Shown: one piece after another, positions 20,820-31,022 of the stretch
Layout: every line of letters begins with the position of its first letter
How positions within the stretch are numbered: the first letter of the stretch is position 1
The notes under the pieces: model-generated
The model's input: the letters and a program-made list of their open reading frames with translations, nothing else
Database searches by the model: none
What the model was told of the DNA's origin: nothing
Origin: Dryas octopetala
Taxonomy: Eukaryota > Streptophyta > Magnoliopsida > Rosales > Rosaceae
Direction: 5' to 3'
Assembly: GCA_963921425.1 (NCBI GenBank)
Contig: OY992839.1
Span: 1,986,501-2,050,500, forward strand
DNA: 64,000 nt
Program-made: the position numbers and the translations under genes

Positions 20820-21840
20820 TTTAATTTATAATGACACACTATGTGACTTTTGCATACTATAAAACGTATATATACATGCATGCAGCAAAAAATGGGACTT
20901 CAGTCATCACTATATAAATATCGTTTTTGTTTTTTTTAAAAAAAAGTATACATGTCGTGTAAAAAGTTAGCACACGCCAATACTTCAAACTCAAACATTC
21001 AACATTCAACATTCAACATTCAAGGGCCTTGTAAACGCTTCCGGCCCACGAAGCTCTAATTCTCAGTTCAAGAGTACGTATTGCGATGCAAGCCAAATTG
21101 TATGAAGAAAAACTCAACAAGAGGTTTGGTAAAGATAACTATAGTAAAGCCACAAGGTCAATTGCATAGAAGGATTTCACGTATTTGGAAAATATTATTT
21201 TTAAAACCAAGGCTAATTAAGCTAAAGAAAAGGGTTAAGTGTTAATTATTTTCGAAATTAAATATAACATTTAGGATTTTTTTTAAAGTCCAAATCAGAG
21301 TCCAAGCTAGAAAATAAAACGGCCCAGGCATAGGTTCTTATTACAAGCATGTCTGCGTTTAATGAGTAGCTGAAAAAAATAAAACTTCCATAAAATAGTA
21401 GAATATATATGAAACTAAGCTAGCTCAACTTAAAACTATTAAATTGATTATTATATGGTAGAGTGATAGACTAAATGGATATTGAAGCACAGTAAAAACA
21501 GGAAATTAAATATTGTTCTTAATTAATTTCAACTCTTTTCTCAGTTTTCATACATGAAATTGGTCCTACATATGAATGTGAAAAATGTGTTATTATTCCC
21601 TCACCAAAAAAGGAATGTGTTATTTAACCTTAACCCCGAACTCTTAACTTTTTCACTCGGACTATTCCACAATATTGTGAGATATCCATATAATTACGAA
21701 TCCACTCCATGCCAAAAATATAAATAAAGAAAGGAAGCTAGTTAGATTTTACAACATGAATTAGTATTCATGCCACACATGACAACGAGTTTCTTCTGGG
21801 ATGACCCATTCAATTCTAACCTAGCTTTGAGCGTACAATC

Positions 21841-21948
21841 GTCAATAGTCAAAACGAGGAACAAATTAAGAGATATATTGAATAATTGAAAATTTCCAAG
21901 TGATGTACTTATAAGTTGATTCATCCATACGTACTGATGCATATAAAA
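21841..21948 (+). promoter_or_regulatory. conserved promoter block: paired W-box core and TATA box (unit 2)
   Basis: GTCAATAGTCAA at 21841-21852 and TATAAAAAG at 21942-21950, in the same order, spacing and context as units 1 and 3. Confidence 0.55.
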
Positions 21949-22093
21949 AGCCCTGCATCCCCCATATATTATTCACTCATTCATTCAATATTCATTCTAT
22001 CTTTTGCTTACAACGTACACAACAAAAGAGAAAAAGAGAAAAAGCAATAGAATTTTTGTTTTCCCAACAAACCAAACAAACCCAAACTCGAAA

Positions 22094-22321
22094 ATGAAGT
22101 TCTCAAACATGGTTTTGGTGGCCATTGTGGTGGTTTTTCTTATGCTCATGATGCAGTCAGAGGAGGCGTACGGCAGAGTGTTGCATGGGGAAGCAGCAAA
22201 ATCGATTAGGGGCAGAAGTGTCAATCCACCTTCCTTGCCTATGATTATCATGCAAGTACTGCGAGGTCCATCCCCACCCACTGGTTCTGCTTCAGGGACT
22301 AACATCCCAAGCCCACACTAA
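22094..22321 (+). CDS. GTNIP-type secreted peptide precursor, cysteine-free, SPH end
   Basis: 75 residues from the ATG at 22094. The in-frame open sequence reaches 30 codons farther upstream, but the start at MKFSNM is fixed by alignment with the other copies. Signal peptide to about residue 25, then EEAYGRVLHGE, a basic RGR stretch, and the C-terminus RGPSPPTGSASGTNIPSPH. Cys of CTNIP is Gly. The adjacent SNP of the CTNIP gene is SAS here. The new end SPH is shared only with the 24098 copy, pointing to a recent common duplication of units 2 and 3. Function by homology: apoplastic signalling peptide. Confidence 0.72.
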   Translation: MKFSNMVLVAIVVVFLMLMMQSEEAYGRVLHGEAAKSIRGRSVNPPSLPMIIMQVLRGPSPPTGSASGTNIPSPH

Positions 22322-22975
22322 TGGGCGCTCTTCTACAATTCAAACCATCAACCACAATTGCAGCGGGCTACGTACATTTCTTAAACTATATGTTAACAGG
22401 CCTAATTGTGGCTTTTATTTATATTCTTAGTCTTGGCAGTGAATAACAGAAAATCAATTAAATACCTGCAGAATGCAGCTGGTTTTCTTAATTTCTTTAA
22501 TAAAGTTGTGTAATGAAGTTGTAAGAAAATGTGTATTGATTATAGCTTCACAAAGTACTTTTTTGTATCTTATGTCAGAATTAAAATAAGAATTTATTTT
22601 TCTTTAACAGTGAGTTTAAAGGTTATTGCCTTTTTGTTGACCAAAAACTAAAAGCATTGCTTGTTTTATTGTGTAGTAGCTACTGTTTTCCTTCATTATC
22701 TAATATAGAAATTGTGGTGCATTAATTCTAAATACAGGGATTTGGATCCTCTACTTATTAACTAATTAATTGTCCTGCAATTTTTAACCAATTAATTAAG
22801 TTCAAAAGTACATGTAGATCAGTAACGCAGAAGCACCTCTCTCTCTCTCTCTCTCTTCCTACCACTGTGCCAAATGGCATCTCTTAATTGGCTTCCCCTG
22901 CCACTAAGGATGGTGATGTGGCAGGAGGATCCCACAGAATTGAAGTTCTTCTCAAGTGCATGCATATATAATGCA

Positions 22976-23288
22976 AAGTAAATCTGGTAGATGGGACATC
23001 AAAGGCTTATAATATTTTACTTGATGTGCTACTAGCAATTTCTCATCTTAGAGACAATTTTTAACTTATCTAAAATAAATTATGACATACTTTTATTTAG
23101 AAAACAAACAGAACTATGATATAGAATATTAATAACGTTCATTCAGTGCACGTTGTTAAAGTATAACTAAGTCACACTTTGACAACATGCATTGTTTGCA
23201 CGTTGTCAGTACTAAAATTTGACATCATGTTTTTAATGCACGGTTGTTAAATTGATGTTGTCTTATGTCGATCATTTTTCTTGTAGTG
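22976..23288. mobile_element. small CACTA-like insertion
   Basis: The right end read on the minus strand begins CACTACAAGAAAAATG, the usual terminal motif of plant CACTA (En/Spm) elements. The left end is degenerate (CTACTAGCAATTTCTC near 23028, or farther left). The paralogous segment at 25921-25960 joins GCATATATAATGCAAA directly to CGTATGG, without these roughly 310 bases, so it gives an empty-site comparison. No coding sequence seen. Confidence 0.5.
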
Positions 23289-23570
23289 CGTATGGTACCC
23301 GTGTGCAACAGCAACAAAAATAGCTTACAATTCAAATATATGTGAATTAATCTGAGTACTTATTAATGTTAACATTCTTAATTATATCCTCCATGGCTCC
23401 ATGCATTGATGCATATATATACCAGATCAGGAAAAGAATTAATTATTAAGATATTCGTTGGTTCGAATTACATTCATCTATATTTCTTATTCAAGTACAG
23501 TGTGCATGTATAGCAACACAAAAACCACAGAAATCACACCATATATATATATATATACATATATATATAA
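23289..23570. repeat. duplicated block A (paralogue of 25948-26238)
   Basis: CAACAGCAACAAAAATAGC, CTTATTAATGTTAA, TATATCCTCCATGGCT and TAGCAACACAAAAAC occur in the same order in both blocks with high identity. Block A leads straight into unit 3. Confidence 0.75.
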
Positions 23571-23835
23571 CTTAAAGAAAAAAGGCCAATTCCACAATAT
23601 TGTGAGCTAGATATCCATATAACTACGAATCCACTCCCTGCCAAAAATATATACAAATAAAGTTAGATTTTACAACATGAATTAGCATTTTAATTCCAAC
23701 ATAAATATTAATTGTATTAATTATGCATGCCACACATGCCAACGCAGGTCTTGAAAGATTTTCATTTTGAAATTACGTATACCCAGTTTCTTCTGAGATG
23801 ACCCATATATTCAATTCTAACCTTTGAGCACAATC

Positions 23836-23948
23836 GTCAATAGTCAAAACAAGGAACAAATAGATATATTGAATAATTGAAAATTTCCAAGTCATGCATG
23901 TACTAGCTTATAAGTTGGTTCATGCATATATATTGATGCATATAAAAA
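23836..23948 (+). promoter_or_regulatory. conserved promoter block: paired W-box core and TATA box (unit 3)
   Basis: GTCAATAGTCAA at 23836-23847 and TATAAAAA at 23941-23948, in the same arrangement as units 1 and 2. Confidence 0.55.
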
Positions 23949-24097
23949 GCCCTGCATCCCCCATCTATTATTCACTGGTTCACTCATTCATTCATTCCAT
24001 CTTTTGCTTACAACCCAACAAAAGAGCTAGAAAAAGAGAAAAAGCAATAGAATTTTTGTTTGCCCAACAAACCAAACAAACCCAAATTAACCTGAAA

Positions 24098-24322
24098 ATG
24101 AAGTTCTCAAACATGGTTTTGGTGGCCATTGTGGTGGTTTTTCTTTTGTTCATGCAGTCACAGGAAGCGTACGGCAGAGTGTTGCATGGGGAAGCAAAAT
24201 TGGTTAGGGGCAGAACTGTCAATCCGCCATTCTTCCCTATGATTATCAAGCAAATACTGCAGAAGGGTTCATCCCCACCCACTGGTCCTGCTTCAGGGAC
24301 TAACATCCCAAGCCCACACTAA
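24098..24322 (+). CDS. GTNIP-type secreted peptide precursor, cysteine-free, SPH end
   Basis: 74 residues from ATG 24098. Signal peptide MKFSNMVLVAIVVVFLLFMQ, then SQEAYGRVLHGE, a basic LVRGR stretch, and the C-terminus KGSSPPTGPASGTNIPSPH. It is the closest relative of the 22094 gene. Differences cluster in the linker and just before the PPTG core, while GTNIPSPH is unchanged. Like its neighbours it lacks cysteines in the predicted mature region. An upstream in-frame stretch without similarity precedes the chosen start. Confidence 0.72.
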   Translation: MKFSNMVLVAIVVVFLLFMQSQEAYGRVLHGEAKLVRGRTVNPPFFPMIIKQILQKGSSPPTGPASGTNIPSPH

Positions 24323-24659
24323 TGGGCTCTCTTCTACAATTCAAACCATCAACCACAATTGCAGCGGGCTACGTACATTTCTTAAACTATATGTTAACAG
24401 GCCTAATTGTGGCTTTTATTTATATTCTTATTCTTGGCAGTGAATAACAGAAAATCAATCAAATACCTGTAGAATGCAGCTGGTTTTCTTAATTCCTTTA
24501 ATAAAGTTGTAATAAAATGTGTATTGATTAGCTTCAAAAAGTACAGAGGAAATTCTTTCTTTCTTTCTTTTTTGTATCGTATGTCAGAATTATAATATAT
24601 AAGAATTTATTTTTCTTTAACAATGAGTTTAAAAGGTACCTATTACCTTTTTGTTGACC

Positions 24660-24941
24660 ATAAATTTGATACATATGATAAGATTGGATAAGATAAATAA
24701 ATAATTTAAAGAAGAAGTTTATAACTTGAAGGAATAATATTGACTAATCATAAGGAAAAACTTATCATTTCTAATCCCACTATTTTTTTGTGGGATTAGT
24801 GGAGATAAGTTTTCCCTTGTAAATAATTCATCTTCTTTCTATCTTCTTCCTTAAAGTTAGAAGACACTATTCATGTTCTTCCTTAATACACATGAATTTA
24901 GTTATTTAATTATTATATCCAATCATATCTTATACATAAAA
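24660..24941. mobile_element. foldback MITE-like insertion in unit 3
   Basis: About 280 bp that can fold on itself. The outer arms (TATGATAAGATTGGATAA on the left, the complement of ATCCAATCATATCTTATA on the right) and the centre (CTAATCCCAC...GTGGGATTAG) are inverted repeats. CATAAA occurs on both sides. Unit 2 lacks it at the same place (after GTTGACC). No coding sequence. Confidence 0.6.
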
Positions 24942-25239
24942 TGAGACCTAATGGTATTGCTTGTTTCATTGTGTGTTATAGTAGCTACTGTTTTCTTTCA
25001 TTAGAATAAAGAAATTGTGGTGCATTAATTCTAAATACAGTAAGGTCCTGCAGTTTTTAACCAATTAATTAAGTTCAAAAGTACACGCGCGTAGATCAGT
25101 AGCAGAAGCACCTCTGACATTTGTTGATATATAGAGATACGTACCATATGATTTTATAATGTCATTGAAATGGAGAGTCGATCTGCATCTGGTGCCGAAG
25201 AGAAACGAAGAAGGTTACCTTAATTGGGTACAGAATTGT

Positions 25240-25947
25240 TCATCAACACATTTTGTTTTAGCGTGGTTTGCTAACATCTTCGGTCACCTTTGTAAATTAG
25301 CTAGCTAGCTTTAACAATCCAATATTCGTCCGTTTATTCAATCACAATTAGATATCTTAATAGTTTTCGATGTATCTAATTTTTTGCAATAATGATTCTT
25401 GTATATAGACTTAGAGAATAAACGGCTTTGATCATCGAATTACATTGTTGATTGAGTCCCACAATGCAATGCATATCTCATTATGTTTAAAATGAAGTAT
25501 ATCTCAATGAAATATATATCTACAATGGTCTTTTTTTTTTTTGGGCAAATATATATCTACAATTAATAATCTAATAAAACTTTTTGGTACCACAAAAATG
25601 ATGAGGCATGAAAAAGTAAACTTAATTATTATTATTATTATTTTTTAATCGAGGGTGTCTTGTGCTTGTTTTTCGTGTACCAAACGAATTCCTTGGGCCG
25701 GTCAAAGGCAGACAATCCACACTTGACCTAGGGGATTCATAAGGGATTTTACCTCCCTTGCTGCCTGGCTTTAAGGGTCAAACTGTAGACTCGAACTCGG
25801 GTACTTGGGTTTACAGCTACATCTCCGAACCAACTCTTTCAACACTTTGGAGTTTAAATTTAATTATTCTGGGCGCACACGAGTAAAGTAGGACATATAT
25901 ATATATATATGACTTGAAAGTGCATGCATATATATATATATATAATG
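25240..25947. other. intergenic, no gene seen
   Basis: AT-rich spacer after unit 3, with a short GC-richer piece (about 25660-25850) that resembles repetitive DNA but has no usable frame. Confidence 0.45.
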
Positions 25948-26238
25948 CAAAACGTATGGTATACAACAGCAACAAAAATAGCTTACAATTCAAATATATG
26001 TGAACCTGAGTACTTATTAATGTTAATTAACATTGTTAATTATATCCTCCATGGCTTCATGCATATATCAGATCAGAAACAAAATTACAAACTACACCCC
26101 AATGCAAAGCCATAGAAGGAAATGAATTAATTAATAAGATATTCGTTGGTTCAAATTGAATTCATCTATTTTTCTTATTCAAGTATAGTGTGCATGTGTA
26201 GCAACACAAAAACAACAGAAATCACACCATATAAATAT
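25948..26238. repeat. duplicated block B (paralogue of 23289-23570)
   Basis: Same order of words as block A. It is followed by AAAAAGTCCAATTC, as block A is followed by AAAAAGGCCAATTC at the head of unit 3. It may be the start of a fourth unit whose gene is lost or was replaced by the inverted gene. Confidence 0.7.
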
Positions 26239-26402
26239 AAGAGAAAGGAAAAAGTCCAATTCTACTGAGTTGGTTTGTCTCCTAGACTTATTCTGCACAT
26301 GCAGTAAATACTATACTATATAGTCCATATTACATTTGTTCGATATTGCTTTAGGTTAGAATTTCTGGTGTGGTGTACTTACTATTGCCCATATTAATCA
26401 AC

Positions 26403-26768
26403 TTATTTATAATCTGCATCCACGCCAAGTAGTGGAGCCCTGGCATTAGGATGAGGAGGAGGAGGAGGAGGCAGACTGGTAGTAGCGATGGCGTGGCCTG
26501 CAAAGTTCCTTTGGTTAATGGTTGAAGCTGCGGTGGCGACACCATGAGCCCTAGGCCTAGGGATGTTGGTGCCCTCACTAGGCCCAGTTGGAGGGACATG
26601 GCCTCTCTTCATCTCCAACACAACATTTTTGTTGTTCTTCATGATCATCAAGTTTTCTTTCTTATCAGGATCATCATGCATATGCAACACCCTGCCAGCC
26701 TCGTACATCTGCATACTCATGAGAAACACCACTATTGTTACTGCTAACAAAACATTAAGATACCTCAT
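26403..26768 (-). CDS. GTNIP-type secreted peptide precursor with Pro-rich C-terminal extension
   Basis: 121 residues on the minus strand. Signal peptide MRYLNVLLAVTIVVFLMSMQ, then MYEAGRVLHMHDD, a Lys/Asn-rich linker, and the core KRGHVPPTGPSEGTNIPRPR. Unlike the tandem copies it does not stop there. It continues about 48 residues, with RNFAGHA, a run of six Pro coded by a GAGGAG microsatellite (plus strand), and an end VDADYK. RNFAGHA resembles MNVAGQA, which lies out of frame just after the 15202 gene, suggesting that an ancestral precursor had this tail. A TATA box (CCTATAAATA, minus strand, 26960-26951) lies about 185 nt upstream. It is cysteine-free like the tandem group but inverted relative to it. 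Confidence 0.7.
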   Translation of the reverse strand: MRYLNVLLAVTIVVFLMSMQMYEAGRVLHMHDDPDKKENLMIMKNNKNVVLEMKRGHVPPTGPSEGTNIPRPRAHGVATAASTINQRNFAGHAIATTSLPPPPPPHPNARAPLLGVDADYK

Positions 26769-26950
26769 ATTTAATGATGATAATAATTGTAGGTATATAA
26801 AATTAAGATGATATATATATATATATGTATATGTAGCTGACTATAATTAATGGGGGGTTGTATTGATCTGAAACACCAAGATTAAGATGGCTAGCTAGCT
26901 AGGATTAAAAAGTGAAGGATATATTGCATGTATGTTATACATGGGTACCG

Positions 26951-26960
26951 TATTTATAGG
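26951..26960 (-). promoter_or_regulatory. TATA box of the inverted peptide gene
   Basis: CCTATAAATA on the minus strand, a strong consensus about 185 nt upstream of the ATG at 26768. Confidence 0.5.
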
Positions 26961-26969
26961 CACCAAATT

Positions 26970-28057
26970 AATTCACCAATATTAATAATATGATCTCCAA
27001 GATTTTCAACATTTTATACGTGAAATGTGGTTTGTCGGCTCGACCTTATATTGTTGAAAAGATTGAAAATTGAATTGAATGGGTCAGAAGGTACAGAAGA
27101 TCAAAATGAGTATTTGATATATATATATGTATGTATTCAAATTTCAAAATGAATATATTCTAGCTATACAAGGTGTTACCTCTCACATGCATCAATATGA
27201 GTCATGCAAAGATCAACGTGTTTTCTACAATAATATGTCATGCATTTGGGGCACAAGGAAATCAAAACCAAACCCTGTGAGTCTTTGCCTGTAGAGCGCA
27301 CCAAAGTATCAAAAACTTGACGTACGTACCCTCCATTGGACCTTAAACCCAAAATTTTGAGTTGACTTGGCAATTATAGGAATTTCTTATAACTGATTCT
27401 CGACTTTGAAACTTTGAAGTCATGCACACAGCAGTAAAACTCTGTTTCTGTTTAACGCTGCAAGTGCGTTTGGTTTGTGTTTGACAATTGACATTGACTA
27501 CCCCCAACACTCTTAATTCAAGGTCCACGCACAACTAGTTTCTTCCTTCCTTCTTAGCCATAAGCTAGTGCTAATTGCATTGCTTCATCATGTATTGAAG
27601 AATTTTTAACCCAATTAAAGCTTAGCAGAAACGAGATTAATCCTTAATCTTTACTCGGTTTGGTTCGGTTCAGCCATTTTATTCCAGCATTTACCAAGAC
27701 GATTTCCGAGTTGGAATATGAAAAAAAAACTGTAAATACCAAGTTGTGCCCATAGAGAACGTTTTATTTTTTTCAACTGTAAACCAGGTTCTTGAAATGA
27801 GAATAGAGTGACGGATGCAGGGGAAAAGTTTCTTAACACAATCAATTATCAAAATATATATTTTATCTGGATAAACATCTGATACAATTTATATATGAAA
27901 CTTATATCCATTCAAACTATTCATCTTGGTCAGCTGTACATCGATGCCTATACAAATATGCTAGTAGCAATGAACCAGGTGAACCAATCTACACAACGCT
28001 GCACATCAATTGGTACAATTATTAACACAGCAAGTACAAACCAATAAGAATTGAAGT
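26970..28057. other. intergenic between the peptide cluster and the F-box gene
   Basis: AT-rich. A run of three TTGAC cores (TTTGACAATTGACATTGAC, near 27480) stands about 700 bases upstream of the inverted peptide gene and may be regulatory. No gene seen. Confidence 0.45.
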
Positions 28058-31022
28058 TCACAAGCGAATGGTGCTCATAACTGCAGTATTAAAATCCAGG
28101 GTGTAATGGAAGGGTGACTTTGTAATGAGAGATCTCCATGTCTTCTTCTTAGGATGGTAGATTTGGATGTAAAGTGTTCCTGCCCTCTTATGCAGTCGTG
28201 ACCTTCGGCTTTCTGTTGACTTAACTGCCTTAAACAGGGTTATTACATTCAGCTCTCCATCCAATACAACAAATCCAAATGATGAGTTGCAAGGAGCCTT
28301 TCTTGGTATATGTGACTCCTTACACCAACGGTTTGAAGCCATGTCGTATCTGCAGGGCAGTGAACAGAACATTTACCATGATGTGGAAGAAACATAAGCA
28401 ACAACCCTTCTTTGGAAATTATCATTCAAAGATCAAATGCAGAGCAGCATGTTTTAAATTGGCTGCATGCCAATCAGGTCCTCGAGTTTTAATTTCTAAT
28501 AGGATTAGGGGTTGTTCTTGAAATTGAGGATAGCGTACAGCAGTTGAATAGAAGGGGAGAAATTCAAAAGCACAGACAAAAACCGACATCAATAACCATG
28601 CATCAAAGCAAAATTATAAGAATGCAGTTAATGACCCCATATAATAGAATAACTTGTACAAACAGTGCCATAAATCTATGATCTTTCAACTTTGTTGTTA
28701 TATTATTAAAGAATGATACACAATATTTCCTAAATGTAAACCATGATCAATCAACTAGAAAAGTAAACTACAGTATCAAAGCCATTATGTCCCAGTAGAA
28801 TCTATGTCACAGGTATTCCAAGGACCAGGGACCAGGTCACTAAGTCAGAAACTTTAAATTGGCATAACTATCCAATTTAAATCAACACATAACTCCTCAT
28901 ATGATGAAACTATAAAAGACTTGCTGTAAACAGAATATTTTCTAATTACATTTTCTTAGTTTCATGTCAATTAATAGACAAAGATCTCAAACTCTGTCTT
29001 CTGCATTATCCTTTTGCAGGAATATAAAGATCATACTGAACATGAGAAAGTATAACTACAATTGTATCATGCGGAATCAGAATTCAGAAACATTTAGGTT
29101 CCCCCCTCCCCACACCTCCCCGGCTGTTTCTTTTAAGACAAATCCAAACACAATAGTATATCAAATACGACCATGCCACAAAGAGTTCCAACATTCCACA
29201 AAGCTTGGATATTCTTACAAAAGTCACCAAGAGCTACTGTCAGCACATTAGGTTTCTAAATCAAAGAACATTTTGATGTTTCCACTTGAGATCTCCCTCT
29301 CCCCACATACATGTTTTAATTTTTGTTATGTTCAATTCAATGCTGTTGGCTAAGGGTACAAAGGGGACGACAGTCACACTCAATCTAAGATCCGACACCC
29401 TAATTTCATCACTCCATTTGCAATTTATTCTGAAGGAAAATCCATGAGTACTTATTCTGGACTGGACCACCTTAGCAACCATTCAGTTTCTTTTACCTTT
29501 TCCTGGTTTATTTCTCCCCCTGAGTTATGGAAAAGCTTACACTCCCATTCCCAGATCACACAAACATTTCATACTCAAATGATTACAGAAATCTAAAATT
29601 CTCACACCAAACACAAATGCAACAGAGATCAATTTCAATACCTTGTAAGTTTCAAGAAAATGCAATGAGGTTGTTTTGAAAAGGTAAAGAATCAATACAC
29701 CTGGAAGATGAGGCAGCAGCAAGATTTTATAGCTACTATTCACAATCTAAATCACTCATTCATTTCATTTGAAAACAACCGTCACCCACCAAACTAAAGT
29801 TAATTAACACCCGATTCAAACAGATCAATAATGATGCTCACGGTGCAGAACACAAACACTTTAACTTAAAGCTTCATAGAGGTATTTAACAGCAAGACTA
29901 AGACTACATCTACATGAATAAGCTGAATCCAGTTGGAACTAAATTGCAACTAGCAAAACAGAAGAAACAAAGCTATTGTACAAAATGGAAAAATCTATGC
30001 CCAACCTTAAACACCAAAGCATTAGAAAACTGGAAAAGCTACCTGAATATGTCATTCCCATCAAGCATGAAAACGGCAGGTCGTCCATGATCATCGCCAT
30101 CGTCAATGACTACAATTTTTCCGAGTCTCACCCTCTCCCCTTGTTCCCACATATCCCCAACCTCCCTCCACTTGCCACCATCATTCCCATTCTTCAATTC
30201 CATCACCACGGCATCTTTGTAATACTCGTCCACCGGAAACACCGCCGATATCGTCCTCGACTCGCCATACCCACCCATCACCCAGAACTCCCACTCCTCT
30301 CCATCCCCAACAAAGAACCCGGCGCACCCGGCCCGAAAGCTCGGCAACCCGTCCATCGCAACCCACTCGTTTCTCCGAATATCATACCGTTCCACCGAGC
30401 TCATTCGACTTCCTGCGGCGCTGAACAGCGTGTGGCGCGAGCCACCGCCGGCGACGAGAATCTGTCCTCCGCCGGGGACGGCGGCGCAGGCGAAGCTGCC
30501 GCGCGGGGCGAGCATCGGGGCGAGGAAGTCCCAGGAGAAGGTGGTGAAGTCGAAGCGGAAGACAGCGGAGGACGGCGAGGGGCGGTCGATGGGGAACGAG
30601 CGAGTGTCGAAGAGGGAGCCGCCGAGGACGTAGAGGTGGGGCCCGATGGAGAGGGAGGTGAAGTTGCAGAGGCCGTACACGTGGGGGTTGCAGGGCATCG
30701 GAGGGAGGGGGCGCCATGCGAGGGTTTGGGGGTCGAAGAGGTAGGGGGAGGCAACGGAGGGGTCTTGGGGGAAGATGCAGAGGAGGTGAGAGAAGTGGCG
30801 GTGGCTCTGGCGGAGAGTGATTAGGGTTTTGGAGGAGAGGAACAGCCTCCACGATTTGCAGGTGGATTTGAGGCGGGATTGGTGGGAGTAGGGGATCAAG
30901 GAGAGAATCAACGCCGCGACGTCGTTTGGGAGCCCGGGAATTAGGGTTATGGTTTCGTCGCTCAGTGGAAATGGTGAAGATGATGATGAAGAAGAAGGAG
31001 AAGAAGGTGAAGGTTGGGTCAT
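28058..31022 (-). CDS. OR23: F-box/kelch-repeat protein, OR23 type
   Basis: Two exons on the minus strand: 31022-30043 and 28349-28058, with an intron of 1693 nt (GTAGCT...CTGCAG), giving 423 residues. The N-terminus has a Ser-rich stretch, then an F-box at about 28-70 (IPGLPNDVAALILSLIPYSH...CKSWRLFL). Kelch-type repeats follow (LYVLGGSLFDTRSFPIDRPS, ILVAGGGSRHT, FWVMGGYGESRT). Exon 2 starts YDMASNRW and ends MSTIRL, closely matching the end of Arabidopsis OR23. F-box/kelch proteins are expected to act as substrate receptors of SCF ubiquitin ligases, but the target of OR23 is not known to me. Exon 1 is GC-rich and exon 2 is not, as often seen near plant gene starts. The opposite-strand frames over exon 1 are shadows. 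Confidence 0.9.

Larger units (their letters stand above)
20880..22740 (+). repeat. tandem segmental unit 2 carrying the 22094 peptide gene
   Basis: Co-linear with unit 1 and especially unit 3. The 180 bases after the stop codon at 22321 are almost identical to those after 24322. Ends are approximate. Confidence 0.7.
23575..25170 (+). repeat. tandem segmental unit 3 carrying the 24098 peptide gene
   Basis: Co-linear with unit 2 from CCACAATATTGTGAG upstream through the gene to the TTCAAAAGTACA flank, interrupted by one foldback insertion at about 24660-24941 that unit 2 lacks. Ends are approximate. Confidence 0.7.

Noticed and set aside
30039..30824. Long plus-strand frame (282 codons from 29976) opposite the F-box gene
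   Set aside because: GC-rich shadow of OR23 exon 1; composition is Gly/Glu/Ala-biased and no family is recognisable, whereas the minus strand gives a full F-box/kelch protein.
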